In this document: positions 50,252 to 61,476 of the stretch, one piece after another
Layout: the number at the start of each line of letters is the position of its first letter
How positions within the stretch are numbered: the first letter of the stretch is position 1
Assembly: GCA_001051155.2 (NCBI GenBank)
Contig: JYIP02000004.1
Span: 3,218,383 to 3,282,382 of the forward strand
DNA: 64,000 nucleotides
Source of the DNA: Chrysoporthe austroafricana
Taxonomy: Eukaryota > Ascomycota > Sordariomycetes > Diaporthales > Cryphonectriaceae
Reading direction: 5' to 3'
The notes under the pieces: model-generated
Seen by the model: only the letters and a program-made list of their open reading frames with translations
The model's database searches: none
What the model was told of the DNA's origin: nothing
Position numbers and translations under genes: made by a program

Positions 50252-51744
50252 CTAATGGGCTTGACCACCAGTGGCTGGAAGAGGGTGTTAGTCATGCGCG
50301 ACGCGTCAAGGGGAGTCTGGGACGTGATGCTTACAATGGCCGTAGACTTGCTGATGAGACTGGGTATATGGCGATGTTGGGAAGCCGGGAGCGGGTATGT
50401 AGTTGGTCGAGTAATCGCTTCCCATAGAAACCCCGCTCGGTTGCGTGTAGCTGCCCGGCTGGTAACCCAGGGGAGGTAGGCGATGAGTTGGTGCCGGAGC
50501 GTACGAGGGCACAGAGCCTTGCTGGGGGTCATGGCTGCCCTGCACGTCAGGCTGACCGGCCTCCCGAGCAGCCTCGTCTCTCTGCTTGCGCTCGGCCTCC
50601 TCAGCCTTCTTGCGAGCCTTCCACTCCTTCCTGATCTCCTTGAACTCTGTAGACCCATCTGGTTAGTTCCCGAGGATGCGATGAAGAACCAAGGACTGCT
50701 AGGCACGGAGTATCTTGCGCAGCGGCGCACTAACTGCACCACAAGGCGCAGGCATGTCGGGACTCCGGTCTGGAGGGGCAGGGGCCGGGGGAGCTCGTCG
50801 CTAGTCGTGTGATCAGCGGGAGGACTGGGTTCAAGTTACTGACCTTCAGGGACGCGCTTTTGACCGTGAGACTGCATCGTCACGTGGGCGTTGAGGTGGT
50901 TGAGAGTACCGTAGGCCTTCTCGCAGCCGTTCCAGCCACACTTGTACATCCGTTCGATCTCCTCATACCGTCGGCGGGGGCGCTTGTGCTGTTGGGCGCC
51001 GGGGATAGGCACAAAGCTAAAGACCTAAGGGTTGGGTTAGCGGACATGTCAGTTGAATGGATTTGGCGATCGCAGGGGCCCCAGGACGGTGCCCACAAGA
51101 TCGAAGAAAAGGTGGGCGCATCGACGAGTACTTACCTGATTGCCCCGGGCCTGAGTCGCAGTGGTGGGAGTCGTCTGCTGGTGGGGGAAGACACCGCCGT
51201 GATGTCCTGGCGTGATAGGCGTGTGCGTGTAGCCAGTCCAGTCAGGACGCGGCTGGGCGTAGACGTGAGTCTGGGGATACGCGTGCGCCATGTCCTGTGC
51301 AGACGAGCCGTAGGGGCTTGTCTGTGGGTACTGGTATTGTGTTGGGCTCTGCGCCGTGATAGAAGGGTCTATTGGAACATCACTGTCAGACTTGACTGGC
51401 TGGGCACCTTGCTGGGGATCTTGATGGGCAGCGCCATCTTGAAGATTCAGTGACGAACTGTGCGACGCCATGCTTGCACCACCAATGCTGCCAGACGGCG
51501 GATACGCCCGCTGAAGCTGATGCTCCGGGAAAGAGCTTGACCGTGCCGAAGCAGGGTAAGCAGAGTACTCTGACGTAGGAGTCGCCGTGGTGTAGTGACT
51601 CTGCCGAGTCTCGGGCTGCGTAGCGTATGCCTGGGTGGAAGAAGGATCCGACGGGGCTGCCTCAGACCGACTGTCGCCGAACGACGCGCTAGAGTAAGGC
51701 GAGGGCAGGGTATTTGAGAAATCGGTGGTCTGACCTCGTTCCAT
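50252..51744 (-). CDS. CON7: Con7-type C2H2 zinc-finger transcription factor
   Basis: Four exons (51136-51744, 50844-51024, 50335-50646, 50252-50274) close exactly to 374 residues. The conserved core spans GAQQHKRPRRRYEEIERMYKCGWNGCEKAYGTLNHLNAHVTMQSHG, carrying one C2H2 finger with ligands C232, C237, H250 and H256, followed by the basic helix EFKEIRKEWKARKKAEEAERK. This arrangement is that of Con7 of Magnaporthe oryzae and relatives, a nuclear regulator of conidium shape, cell-wall genes and infection structures. Flanks are Gln/Ser/Pro/Tyr-rich and disordered. The last intron (50275-50334) has GTAAGC, a CTAAC branch site and TTCCAG, leaving a 23-nt final exon; if retained, the protein ends KHHVPDSP instead. 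It is the only gene in the right-hand 20 kb. Confidence 0.92.
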
Positions 51745-53776
51745 AAGCAAGAACGTGGGGGGAATACGACGACGTATCGACGGCGAGGTGTGTCAGTTGG
51801 GTGGTGTCGAGACGCCCAAGTCTGGACGTCGAGATCGTCGGGGCAGGTAGGCCAGGCAGGCAGGCGGTGGCAGCGATACCAGGTATGTGGTGTATTCCCT
51901 TTCGGTCCTTGGCGACAGTCTTGGTGGTTTCAAGAAGGGGGAAAAGGAAAATAGTGTGCCAGGTGGGAGATGCGATTTGTTTTTAAGACGGCGCGGTTGA
52001 TAGGTGGAAGGTGATGTCGTTCCAAATCAGACGGGCCGTGGGCAGGTGAAGTCAGCACCGAGGACTCCCGGCTGGGCTTGTACTTGGTACTCGGATCGAG
52101 CTCCTGTGGGGCTCCCCAGGAGATAGCGCGAGAGCACCAGGCTAAACTAGTGCAGTGAAAGTAAGGAAGGCTGGCACGGGCTGGTGCGGTGCCGTCCAGC
52201 TTTGCTGTGCTGGCTCTCCCGAATGAATGCGGTGCGTGCGCGCGCTGCCTGGGCCGCTCCTCCTCCTCAGGATGGGATGAAGAGGAGACCGGGTCGTGAT
52301 GACGGCGACTAGACTAGCGCTCCTGCTGGAGATGATCGGATTGCAGGGGGCAGCACTGCACGAGAGATCTGGATCCTTGAACGAGCCAAGCTTGTGATGC
52401 CTGGAATTCCGGATGCGCTGCGCAGTGCAGTGCAGATAGGTGCGCGTGTTTGTGTGGTTGTCGTCTTGTGTCTTGTGGGGGAAGGTGGGTTGGTTCTTTT
52501 TTTTTCTTTCTTGTTTGTTTGTTCTCTTTGGTGGCAGATGAGTGAGGGCCACCAGTTCTTTCTGTTTCTTTTTCTAGTTTGTTTACTAGGTGGGAAACCG
52601 GCTGCTGGTGAAGGGCTGGTGAGGGCGACCACACGCTGTTTATTGCGCCGCTGTGGCTTCTTGATGGGAGCTGTCCAGCGCGCGCGCGCGAGACGGGCTG
52701 CAGCTGGGCGAGAGGTGCCTGTATCTCCAGGCGTTTGCTCTGACGCGGGTGAGATCTCGAGGTTGGCTGGCGTGCAAGTCAAAGGGTTGGCGTCGATTCC
52801 TGACCGCAGATCTGGACCCGGGCCTGGAGCTTGACTCTGATGGGGATAGACCTCAGAGGGCGAGGCTAAGTTGACTTGCAGCAGCTTCAGATGTTCCTGG
52901 GTTGCTGATGGGCTCGGCTGAAGAAGCGTCCAGGTCAAGCGAAGTTTAGGCCGGTAGGTTTTTTTGGAGGATGATCGGATGGGTTAGCGTGCCGGGTGGG
53001 CAGCGACGCGATTTTATACTGGGGTTACAAGGTCCCAGTGTTGGGGCAGAGGCGAGGATAGGGCCGAACCAAATTGACAGAACAAGGTGAGCGGTCCAAA
53101 AACCCCAGCGAAAATACGGCCGGTCCAGGGATTCCAAGATTGGCTGGGGTGAATGACTGGAGGGTGAACGAGTGAGATGGAGTGAGGGGCGAGGGAAAGA
53201 CGGCCGCAGGGTAAAAAAAAAAAAAAATAAAAAAAAAAAGATGGCAGAGGGCGAGTGTGGAGAAGGGTTGGTTGGGAGCGGGAGGCGTGTGTAGAGGGCA
53301 GGGCACAGGGCAGGCCAAGGCAGGGCCTGGCAGGGCCTGGCAGCGGGGGGCCTGGCAGCGGACAGGCCAAAGGACACAGGGCAGGCCACAGTGAGAGAAG
53401 GCGACAAGGGTCAGGGGTCGGCAGGGTGACAGGGCAGGCTGGTCTGATTGATCGATTGACTGATAACCTGCCTGGCCGCTGCCGATGTACCACCTATGCC
53501 CCAGTGCTGAGCCAGCGCCGCCCGTGACCGAGAGGAGGGAGCGACCTGAGTGCCCGCAAGGATTTGACCGTTCCCAGCTGCTGTGGTCTGTCGGTCTGGG
53601 GAACGGAGCACTGCCGTATGCGGTGCTTGCTCAGCTGGCTCTCGGCTTTGGCGTGATCCCCTCCCCTCTCGATGTTCGTCCCGGTGGAGTGTCTGTGGGC
53701 CGTGCTTGGCAGGCAGGTGCAGGAGGGCGTTCGAGGCTCGATGGCGGTGTTTCTCTCGCGTTCGCAACAACTGCCG
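51745..53776 (-). promoter_or_regulatory. Very long ATG-free 5' leader candidate of CON7
   Basis: On the CON7 strand not one ATG occurs in these 2,032 bases (no CAT on the plus strand). The first lies at 53777-53779 and the next near 54120 and 54210, after which ATGs become common. The other strand has many ATGs over the same stretch. Selection against upstream start codons is the signature of a scanned mRNA leader, so transcription probably starts around 53.8-54.4 kb. The leader strand is pyrimidine-rich and includes a long T-run (53212-53240). Confidence 0.66.
53316..53362. repeat. Short minisatellite (GGCAGGGCCT units)
   Basis: The unit CAGGGCCTGG is repeated with variants (CAGCGGGGGGCCTGG) inside the CON7 leader. 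Confidence 0.7.
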
Positions 53777-54621
53777 CATCTATACACGCTGGCAAGTGCC
53801 TGGGCCGACACAATGCACCGTCCGGAGGGCCAGAGGCGGGCTGGGGACGGTAGCGCTGGCCAAGGCGAGATGTGCAGTAAGAGTTTTAGGGTGGAGGGGG
53901 GCTGTGGGTGTGGGTGTACTGGGTATGGGTCGATGGGCCGATGGGTCGATGGGTCGAGCTCGCCGGCGGAGGGAGGGGGGAGGAGGCCTGGGAGGCGGCC
54001 TGGTGGGAGGAGGAGAGGAGGAGGCTTGGGGGGTGGGAAAGCGGAATGGTCGCGAGCGGGTGGCCAGTGCGGGACGAAGGCAAGTACCTTGTGGCCGGAA
54101 TTCTGCGCACACGGGGGGGCATGGGCAGGGGCGGGGCTGATCTGAGGATGGGGACCTGCGAAATGGTGCAATCCGCGCACAACTCGGGACCTCAGATCAA
54201 ATGCTAACAATCACATGCACGCTAGGCTGGGCCGGGCAGTCTCTCGAGCCCTCTCGCTCTCGAACACGAGATTCCTCTCCCAGGGCTCAGGCACGCACAC
54301 GGTGCACTATGTACTGCTGCGGTGCGCCCTGGGCGCCGGAAGCCCACCGTCCCGCTGCGTGTACTTTTACCGTGGCTATCCAGACCAGGCGCGGGTGCAC
54401 GTCGTCGTCGTGGCAGGTACATCTCCGCATAGGCGTCATCGCCACTATGACAGCACTTTTCCTGTTCGTGCAACCCGTGACTGTAAAGAAATGCAGGCAG
54501 GTCAAGACCACATTTTCGCTGTGGCGGTGGTGTGTCGCGGAGAGGCATAGGGCGCTGATGTGTATGACTTGTCTCTCTGTATGGCCTTCTCGAATTCGGT
54601 TGGGAGGGGGGGTGGATGGAT

Positions 54622-54694
54622 GGTGTGTGTGTGTGAGTGTGGTGTGTGTGTGTGAGTGTGGTGGGTGTGGGTGGGTGTGGGTGGGTGTGGTGGG
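54622..54694. repeat. GT/GGGTGT-rich repeat
   Basis: TGTGTGTGAGTGTGG units pass into three copies of GTGGGTGTGG. The C-rich strand runs toward CON7. It resembles no fungal telomere repeat (no TTAGGG). Confidence 0.85.
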
Positions 54695-57506
54695 TCGAGA
54701 CTGACCCAGATACTGGGGACTCCCTGGCCTAGAATCCCAAGCTGAATTGGCCTATCAAAGGACAAACTCGCTACCACTGCTCGTAGGGAGTCAATGAAAA
54801 TCATGCTGCAGAAGTACACGGCTCCAGGGGCTGGGTTTTTTCCTTTTATTAGCAGTAGCAGTATTATTATCATCCTCTGTTTTTGTTTTGGCGATGCCTT
54901 TCGTGAAGCGATTGGCTGGGGAGCGTCGTGTCGATGCCGTCATCACCTGGAGCAGGTTTAAGGCAGCAGGACACAGACACACAGACAGCGCACAAATATC
55001 TGGTTCCAAAAATATGAAGGAGGAGAGCCGCTTCCTGGCATCCCAGGGTGTGGGCGGGCTCTCGAGACAGTGTGTGGCAAGGGCATGGGGATGCTTTTGA
55101 CTGGCTGGAACATGACAATGTTACCCCGTTGTAAATTCCAATGCTTGATTTCGATCAGTGGCCCGAAGGTCTTCGGGCTGCCCAGCCTCTGAAGGTTTAG
55201 CGGTCAAGACAGCCGTCGCTGGCATAATCCTGCAGTGTCTCGACCAAACTTTTGTCTGCTGGGTATCTGGAGTTTATATGCACCCCGTTGCGTGTTGAAC
55301 ATGAGCGAAAGGCGTCAATCGCTCGCCTGCGCCCTGCTGCCAATGCGTGCACCAGCCTCCGCGCTCGTCAAGCCGCGGGCTCCTCCAGATGCAGAGATGA
55401 CCAGCCCGGTGAGCAGATCGAGATGAGACTGACTCTACGGCAGCAGGAGCAGAGCGGCTGGGCCTGGGGGCAATCTCAGTTTCTTACTGGAAAAGAGCAG
55501 CGGTGGGTCTGTCTTTCTTTCATGGGAGGCGGATGTCAGCTGGCAGGCTGCCGGCAGGCTCAAGGGAAATATAAGTACGTCCGTACAGTGCCCTGGGGGG
55601 TCCAGGCTGTCGACTGCATTACTCGCGCACAGTATACTACCCTGTCGACTCTCAAATCTGAGTCTCGACCTAACCTTATCGGGCTGGGGGGACATCCAGT
55701 GTCTGTGGGGCCCTGCCTCTGGGGAGGGCTGGCCCGGTCTTTTTGGATCTGGTCATGACATTCCAGATGCGCTGATGCGGAGGGGGTCACAAGCAGAATT
55801 TCGCCGACGTTGCGAGAGAGGTGACGGCGAGCGAGGCTTTGTCGGCGTTGGTGCCAAGGGTGGGTCACAGCCTCAAGTGTGCTCTAAACTCTCCTCGCCA
55901 TATGTCACCGCATTAGGAATCATGAGAGTAGATGCTCACCTTGGGCCGTAGTAAGATGCAGGAGAGGGGAAGCGAAGTCGCTTCTGGAAAGCGACGGCCC
56001 CGAGAGCCGCTCACATCGGAGGCGGGAAGGACATGATACAGATAGCGAGGCCTTGCTTGCGTGGACAAAATGTTTTCGTGCGGAGATGGTCTTGTATGCC
56101 GTGCGTGCCGCTACGATCCACTCGGATGGGCTGAGGGCTGCCCATCGATATCCCGAGGGCCGCGACCTATCAGCTCATGACCAGGCGTTCAGGCCCAATG
56201 GACTTCGACCCGTCAGCCGCGAGTCGTCCTCGCTCTGGCCGAGCCCCCCACGGTCGGGCCGAGACAAATCGCATTGAATGCTCGTAGCAGACCGCAGGTT
56301 CCTGGGAATCGCTGGAATTTTCGTTGGGGGGTCTCGTCGGTGGCAAGATACGGAGGAGGGCAGCGTGACGGTCGGCTAAAGACCGACGTACCCGAGGCCT
56401 GGAATGGGACGGGATAGGGCAGGACGCATTGCAAACGGCCTCGAGCGGATCTTCGCTGCTGGCAGGTGAATGACCGCTGTCGCAGCGAAGCGATTGGTGG
56501 CATTTCTGGCCGCAGTTCTGCTCAGGAAGGACCCTTCAGGCTGTTCCAGTAGCAACTGCGAACGCACTATCATCCCGCCGGGGAAAATCCCGCAGCCCGG
56601 TTGGCCCAGGGCAGGATGTCAAATGAGAGAGGGTGTCCCATAAGCAGCTCTCATCAGAAGACCGTCCGTGTCGCCCGCCCCTAGATGACTTGGCAGGCCG
56701 TGGCAGGGTAGGTGGCCGTAAGAGCGCGGCAAGGACACCGTCGAATATGGCAAGACGGGTCGATCATCTGCCGTGCGCATTTCAGAGAAGCTCAGCACCC
56801 CCAGGTGACCCCTGCCGAGGGCTCGGAGCCGTGGCAGCCTCCTGAATTTTGCAGTCCGTCTCCGCGGCCTGGGAGGATCGTCAACCGAAGCGAGGGATGT
56901 GGCAGGACTCGGTCTCGGGTGGCCGTTCCAGGTGCCTGGATTAGTCGGGTCGCGATGAATCAGGGTTCACAAAATGGACGCCAGTCGACGAGAGGAACGT
57001 TGAAGTTGGATTAGAGTTTCTCGGTAAGAGTAGCGTAGATCTGGCGTTGTTTGTGGGTTCCGAGGGCGCGGAGAGGCTCGATGGAGTTGGGACCAAACAG
57101 GTGGCCTGGCAGCCCTGCCTCTTGCACAGGTCCCTGCAAGTGCAGTTCCAGGTTGTGTCTCTAGTGTGGTTTTGGGGGAGCCTGACCGCAGCGGCGTAGC
57201 AGCACCGTGGGGAGAGGTGGAGGGCTCTGGTTTTCAGCCTTGTCCCCAGGTCCGCCAGCGCTAGGTCTCTGATTTGGGGGGAAGGGGGTGGTAAAGCTAG
57301 CGTCCCCGTGGCCGTGGTCGCATTAGCCAGATGGGCCCCTGCTGGTCGTGTCCAGGGCATCGCTCGGGCGTCCTACAGGCGGGTTTGTCGGATTTCACAT
57401 CGGTCGCGGGGCCTGCTCGACGTGGTATTTTCAGAACCGCATGTAATGAGCGCGCCAGGTCCAGTCTCAGCCTCGCCGACGGGATCCTCAACCCACCTCT
57501 CCCTCC

Positions 57507-57674
57507 TCACCTCCACCAACTTGGAACTCGAGGGCGGGTGGGGCCCTGGAAGTTGCAGCATTCGCAGGGGCAGGTCGTGCAGCACGAAGGGTCGCCTGTC
57601 ATGTTCTCGAAGCAGTCGCACTGCAGCCTCGACATTATCGTGCCCGCAACCTTGTTGCGCCGCCTCTGCGGCAT
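57507..57674 (-). CDS. Possible small Cys-rich protein, 55 residues
   Basis: An ATG-initiated frame at 57674 encodes 55 residues with eight cysteines packed in 22 positions in the order C-x-C-x9-CC-x2-C-x-C-x-CC, preceded by a basic MPQRRRNK start. The spacing recalls metallothioneins, but there is no signal peptide and no family I can name. In GC-rich noncoding DNA such a frame may be chance. Confidence 0.2.
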   Translation of the reverse strand: MPQRRRNKVAGTIMSRLQCDCFENMTGDPSCCTTCPCECCNFQGPTRPRVPSWWR

Positions 57675-60600
57675 TTTCCTGCTGTGATGCGCTGCATGTG
57701 AAATCCCAATAATACTACCGTGGCACAAGAGCCGGTGGGAAAAGCCGAGGGCGCAACTGTCCTTGGAATGCATAATCCTTCGTACACCAGGAGGGTGGAA
57801 CACATGGGGTGCCATCTACCGACGGGCCAGGGACACCGAAGTACCCGCCTCTCTCTATTCCCTACACCTGTCCCGGCCTGCCGCCCTGGCTGTGTCACAG
57901 GGGCCCATTTATATCGTCGGATCGGGTAGCTAGAAGGCCTATTTGCATCCCCAGAGACATGATGGCTGACGATAGCGGCGAGCGGCTGCGTGGGACTTCG
58001 TACCTGCCTGCCGCTCCCTCGCGCCCTGAGACATGGACGACAGCGGGCAAAGGCCTCGCTCGACCTGTACGGTGCGGCGCGAGGGTGATGAGAGCAAAAA
58101 GCAAGTCCATCTCTGATGTGGCTCCCGTGTTCCCCTCCCGGCTTCCCGCTTGTGACGTTGACTCGGAGGAAAAGGTCCAATGGCAGGGCAGGCCCGAGGC
58201 GCGATTGATGGGATGCTGCACTGTATGTCTTTCTCCCCTCGAGGGGCCCAGAGACTGAGACCTGGTTCGGGTCGGACTGGCCGGATGCATTTGATTCGGA
58301 TCTATTCCGATGGCCATCCGAGTCAGACATCGCCGACAATCTCCCGCATCGTCAACCTCCGCCGCCACATAGACGCGTCCCCGGATGCCACGCATATCGA
58401 CTGGAAGTCGACAAACCAAACCCACTTTGGCCTGGGGGATGCGGGCGGGTTCCTGGATGGCGTCAAACCTGGAACTCCCACTAAATTAGCACCGCACCCT
58501 AAAAGCCTGGTGATCGCTTTTAGGGCCACGTCAGATCTTCTGCCATGTCTGCCGACCCAGAGTGTCGGGTTCGACCTAAACAAGCGTTGATGCTAGAACG
58601 AAAACGCCAGCTCAGGGCGACTCGACTCGAGACACGGCGATGTTGATATCAGGCCGCGATGCTCCTGCTCCAGCCCCTTCTCCGTGCCCGTCTTGGTTCT
58701 GCGGTCACCACACGGCTGTGCCGTGCCGTCACCGTCTTCCCCAGCGCCCTCAGCGCGCTGTCGGCTGTACGATTATGACCGACCTGTGGGCAGTCGAGCC
58801 GAGGTTGCTCCGCATGGGCATGAACCGGCCGCCACTCGGGCCACGGGGACACAAAGGATCCAAATCCTTCTCTTCTCCGAACGGAAACAGGCTCATCGAT
58901 CTCGAGGCGCTCTGGTGGCATCAGACGAGTGAGGGTCAGTCATCGCGGCCGACTTACCGCCCGCCCAATGCTCCACAGGCGAATCACTTGCCCCTGTGGG
59001 CCGTCCAGCCAAGCCCAGCCGTCCCGGGTGTTCCGTTCGTCATCGACTCTGCTGTCCGCAGGCGGAGCCAGAGGCCAGACCCCCACCTGGGCTGCTGGGC
59101 TTCTAGGCTCCAGCAAACCGTCGACTCAGCTGCATCCACCCTCCTTCTTTCGTGGTGGGGGATGGAGTCCCTGGTGCAGCCTATCGTATCCGGATCTCCG
59201 GCGTGTGTGCACGCAGTCTGTATTGAGCAGGTAGGTACTGTAGGTACTGTAGGTGCCCTTGTCGGTACCCCGTTGCCCCGGGTCGACAGGATGTCCGCGC
59301 AGCACGGTCAGGCCGGGCCAATCTCTTCCCGACCGGCGTCGCCCGCCTCCATCAGTACAGGCCGTCGTCAGAGTCTTACGTCTTGTTCATCCCGTGATTC
59401 CAATCATCCGCGATCGATCAGCGCACGCGAGACTTAGCACGGAACCGATGGGCCACCCACAAGCAGCGGGTGGACCACAATAGCCTTCACGTCGTGTATC
59501 CCGAGTCCTGCAACTGGCGGGAAACGAAGGCTCACGTGGCGTACCCACCCATTTGCAGAGCTAGAGCCATCCGCCCCTGCTAGCCCATCCGCTCAGGCGG
59601 TGCTTCGAGCATCAACTTTGGGCCTCGCGCCCTCGCCCCGTAGCCCGCCCACGGCTCCAGCATCTGCGTCTTGATATCGAAGTCAAGCTCTGTGGCTCTC
59701 CAGGCTGCACGGTCCGGGTGGTGTGCGGTGGCTACGCCCCGGCTGGCCTCGCGATCGCCGCCCCTCTACTGGGCAGCTCTGCACGCGCCGGCCTGGCATA
59801 TCGCCCTGGCGTGCACACACCGGAGATTCGTCACAAGCATCCGGACTCGACGCAGTCAGACGGCAGCCACGGAAAGCAGCTTCGGTCGCCCCGCTCGCTG
59901 ATTGGAGAGGGGTCACTCGCAGAGGTGCCACCGCACACGAGGGAAGCTGGCCGCTGACCGCTCCGCCGGTTGTCGCCCGGCGACACGACGCATCTCGAGT
60001 CCTGCCTGACCTTGGCTGGGAGCAGTGGTCTTCCTCCCTACCCCTCCGCTCCTCTCCTCACCTCACCTCACCTCCCTCACCTGCAGTCCTGTGGCTCGTC
60101 AGATTTCACCTGCACCCTCCTGCATACAATGCCATGGATGGCCCAATCCTCGTGGCCTGCCCGTTTCACAGCCACCGCTGTCCCGCGCTCGCCTCCCCTC
60201 CGTCTGATGTGCACACCCGGGCCCTGGCCCCGGCTGGCGAGTGAGAGACCTTGTTCTCTTGTGTACACCTTCGGGCGATACTATACCGCATGGATTCTTG
60301 ATGCAGATGGGAGCCGGGGCCCAGCCAATACTGGGCCTGGTCCCGTGGTCATACGGACAATCTGCAATTTTATGCCCATGTTGTGTCCTCTCCGGCCTGC
60401 GCGCATGGTAGCATCCAAGAACCTACCTGATCCTGCCTCACAACCACCACAACCCAGCGCGTTGAGGCTGCTGGCTAGACCGTTTCTGTGCACTAGGTCC
60501 GAGTTTAATTTACCCCATGGCTCGACGCTAGGATCTGGGAAGAAAGCAGGCACGGCGGCTGCGACGAGATTGCCCCAGACCACCCACCAAGGAATGGTTC

Positions 60601-61440
60601 TGGGCGCCAGGTCTGTATCTCCCAGGATTGCATACTATCGTAAGAGGGTGGCAGGGATGCACGGGCGCCACACCGCATCACAACAAGCACAGCTCGGCAG
60701 TGAGGGTGAGAGGCTGTCCTGGCGAGCGCCTCTGGCCGTCTCCCCAGGCGTGCCGGGAAATGTCGTTGATCCATCATTCATGCAGCCGCGAGGCGTATCG
60801 TACGGCCACCACCTGAGACGGCTGCGGCGAATCCTATCCACAGATGCCAGGGTCGACGATGTCATCGCGAGCGCTGGCCGGCGGCCAGAGGATGGATCCC
60901 CACTAGGGCGTAGAGAACCGAGGTTCTGGGTCTCCTGCTGCACCCGGCCAGCTGGCCGACCCACAACTGGGCCACCAGCGACCCCGATCAGGCTGCATTT
61001 GCTTGCCAGGATTCGCGTCTCCCACGGGTAGCCTGTACCGTACCCATCACGGCCCTGCGAGACGGCGCCGTGAGTCTCTGTCTCCTCTGGCGGCGTCTTC
61101 ACCCTGCTGCTGCGCTGTGACACATCGTGCAGCGCTCAGCCTCTGCGGTGTGGTGATGAGACCCCGGTCCGGCATGCACCCAGGCTGAGTGAGCACTACA
61201 ACAGGACGGCGATCCTGGTCTGCCTCCCCATGTGTCAGATTGGTCGGCCGTTGCTTGCTTGGCCTGGGCGGGCGGCCTGGGAGGCTTGGTGGTGACGGGC
61301 ACACTTTTCACCGGGTGCTGGCAGGGCCAGCATCCTCGTCTCGAAAGCATGTCTCTCAGCCCAGCGCAGCCCAGCGCAGCATGGCGGCACCACGGTAATA
61401 CGACTGCCTGTTCGCGGCAGCACGGGTGGTGGATTCTATG

Positions 61441-61476
61441 CTGCTGCTGCTGCCGCTGCTGCTGCTGCCGCCGCCT
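61441..61476. repeat. (CTG/CCG) trinucleotide repeat
   Basis: CTG units with interspersed CCG run for about 36 bases in noncoding DNA. Confidence 0.85.

Noticed and set aside
54622..54694. GTGGGTGTGG repeats as internal telomere sequence
   Set aside because: The unit is not TTAGGG and lies beside plain GT repeats; it is an ordinary minisatellite.
59970..61031. 353-codon open frame in the desert
   Set aside because: Composition is Pro/Arg/Ser-rich, other frames are open over the same bases, and no family pattern or splice structure is seen; it fits chance in GC-rich DNA.
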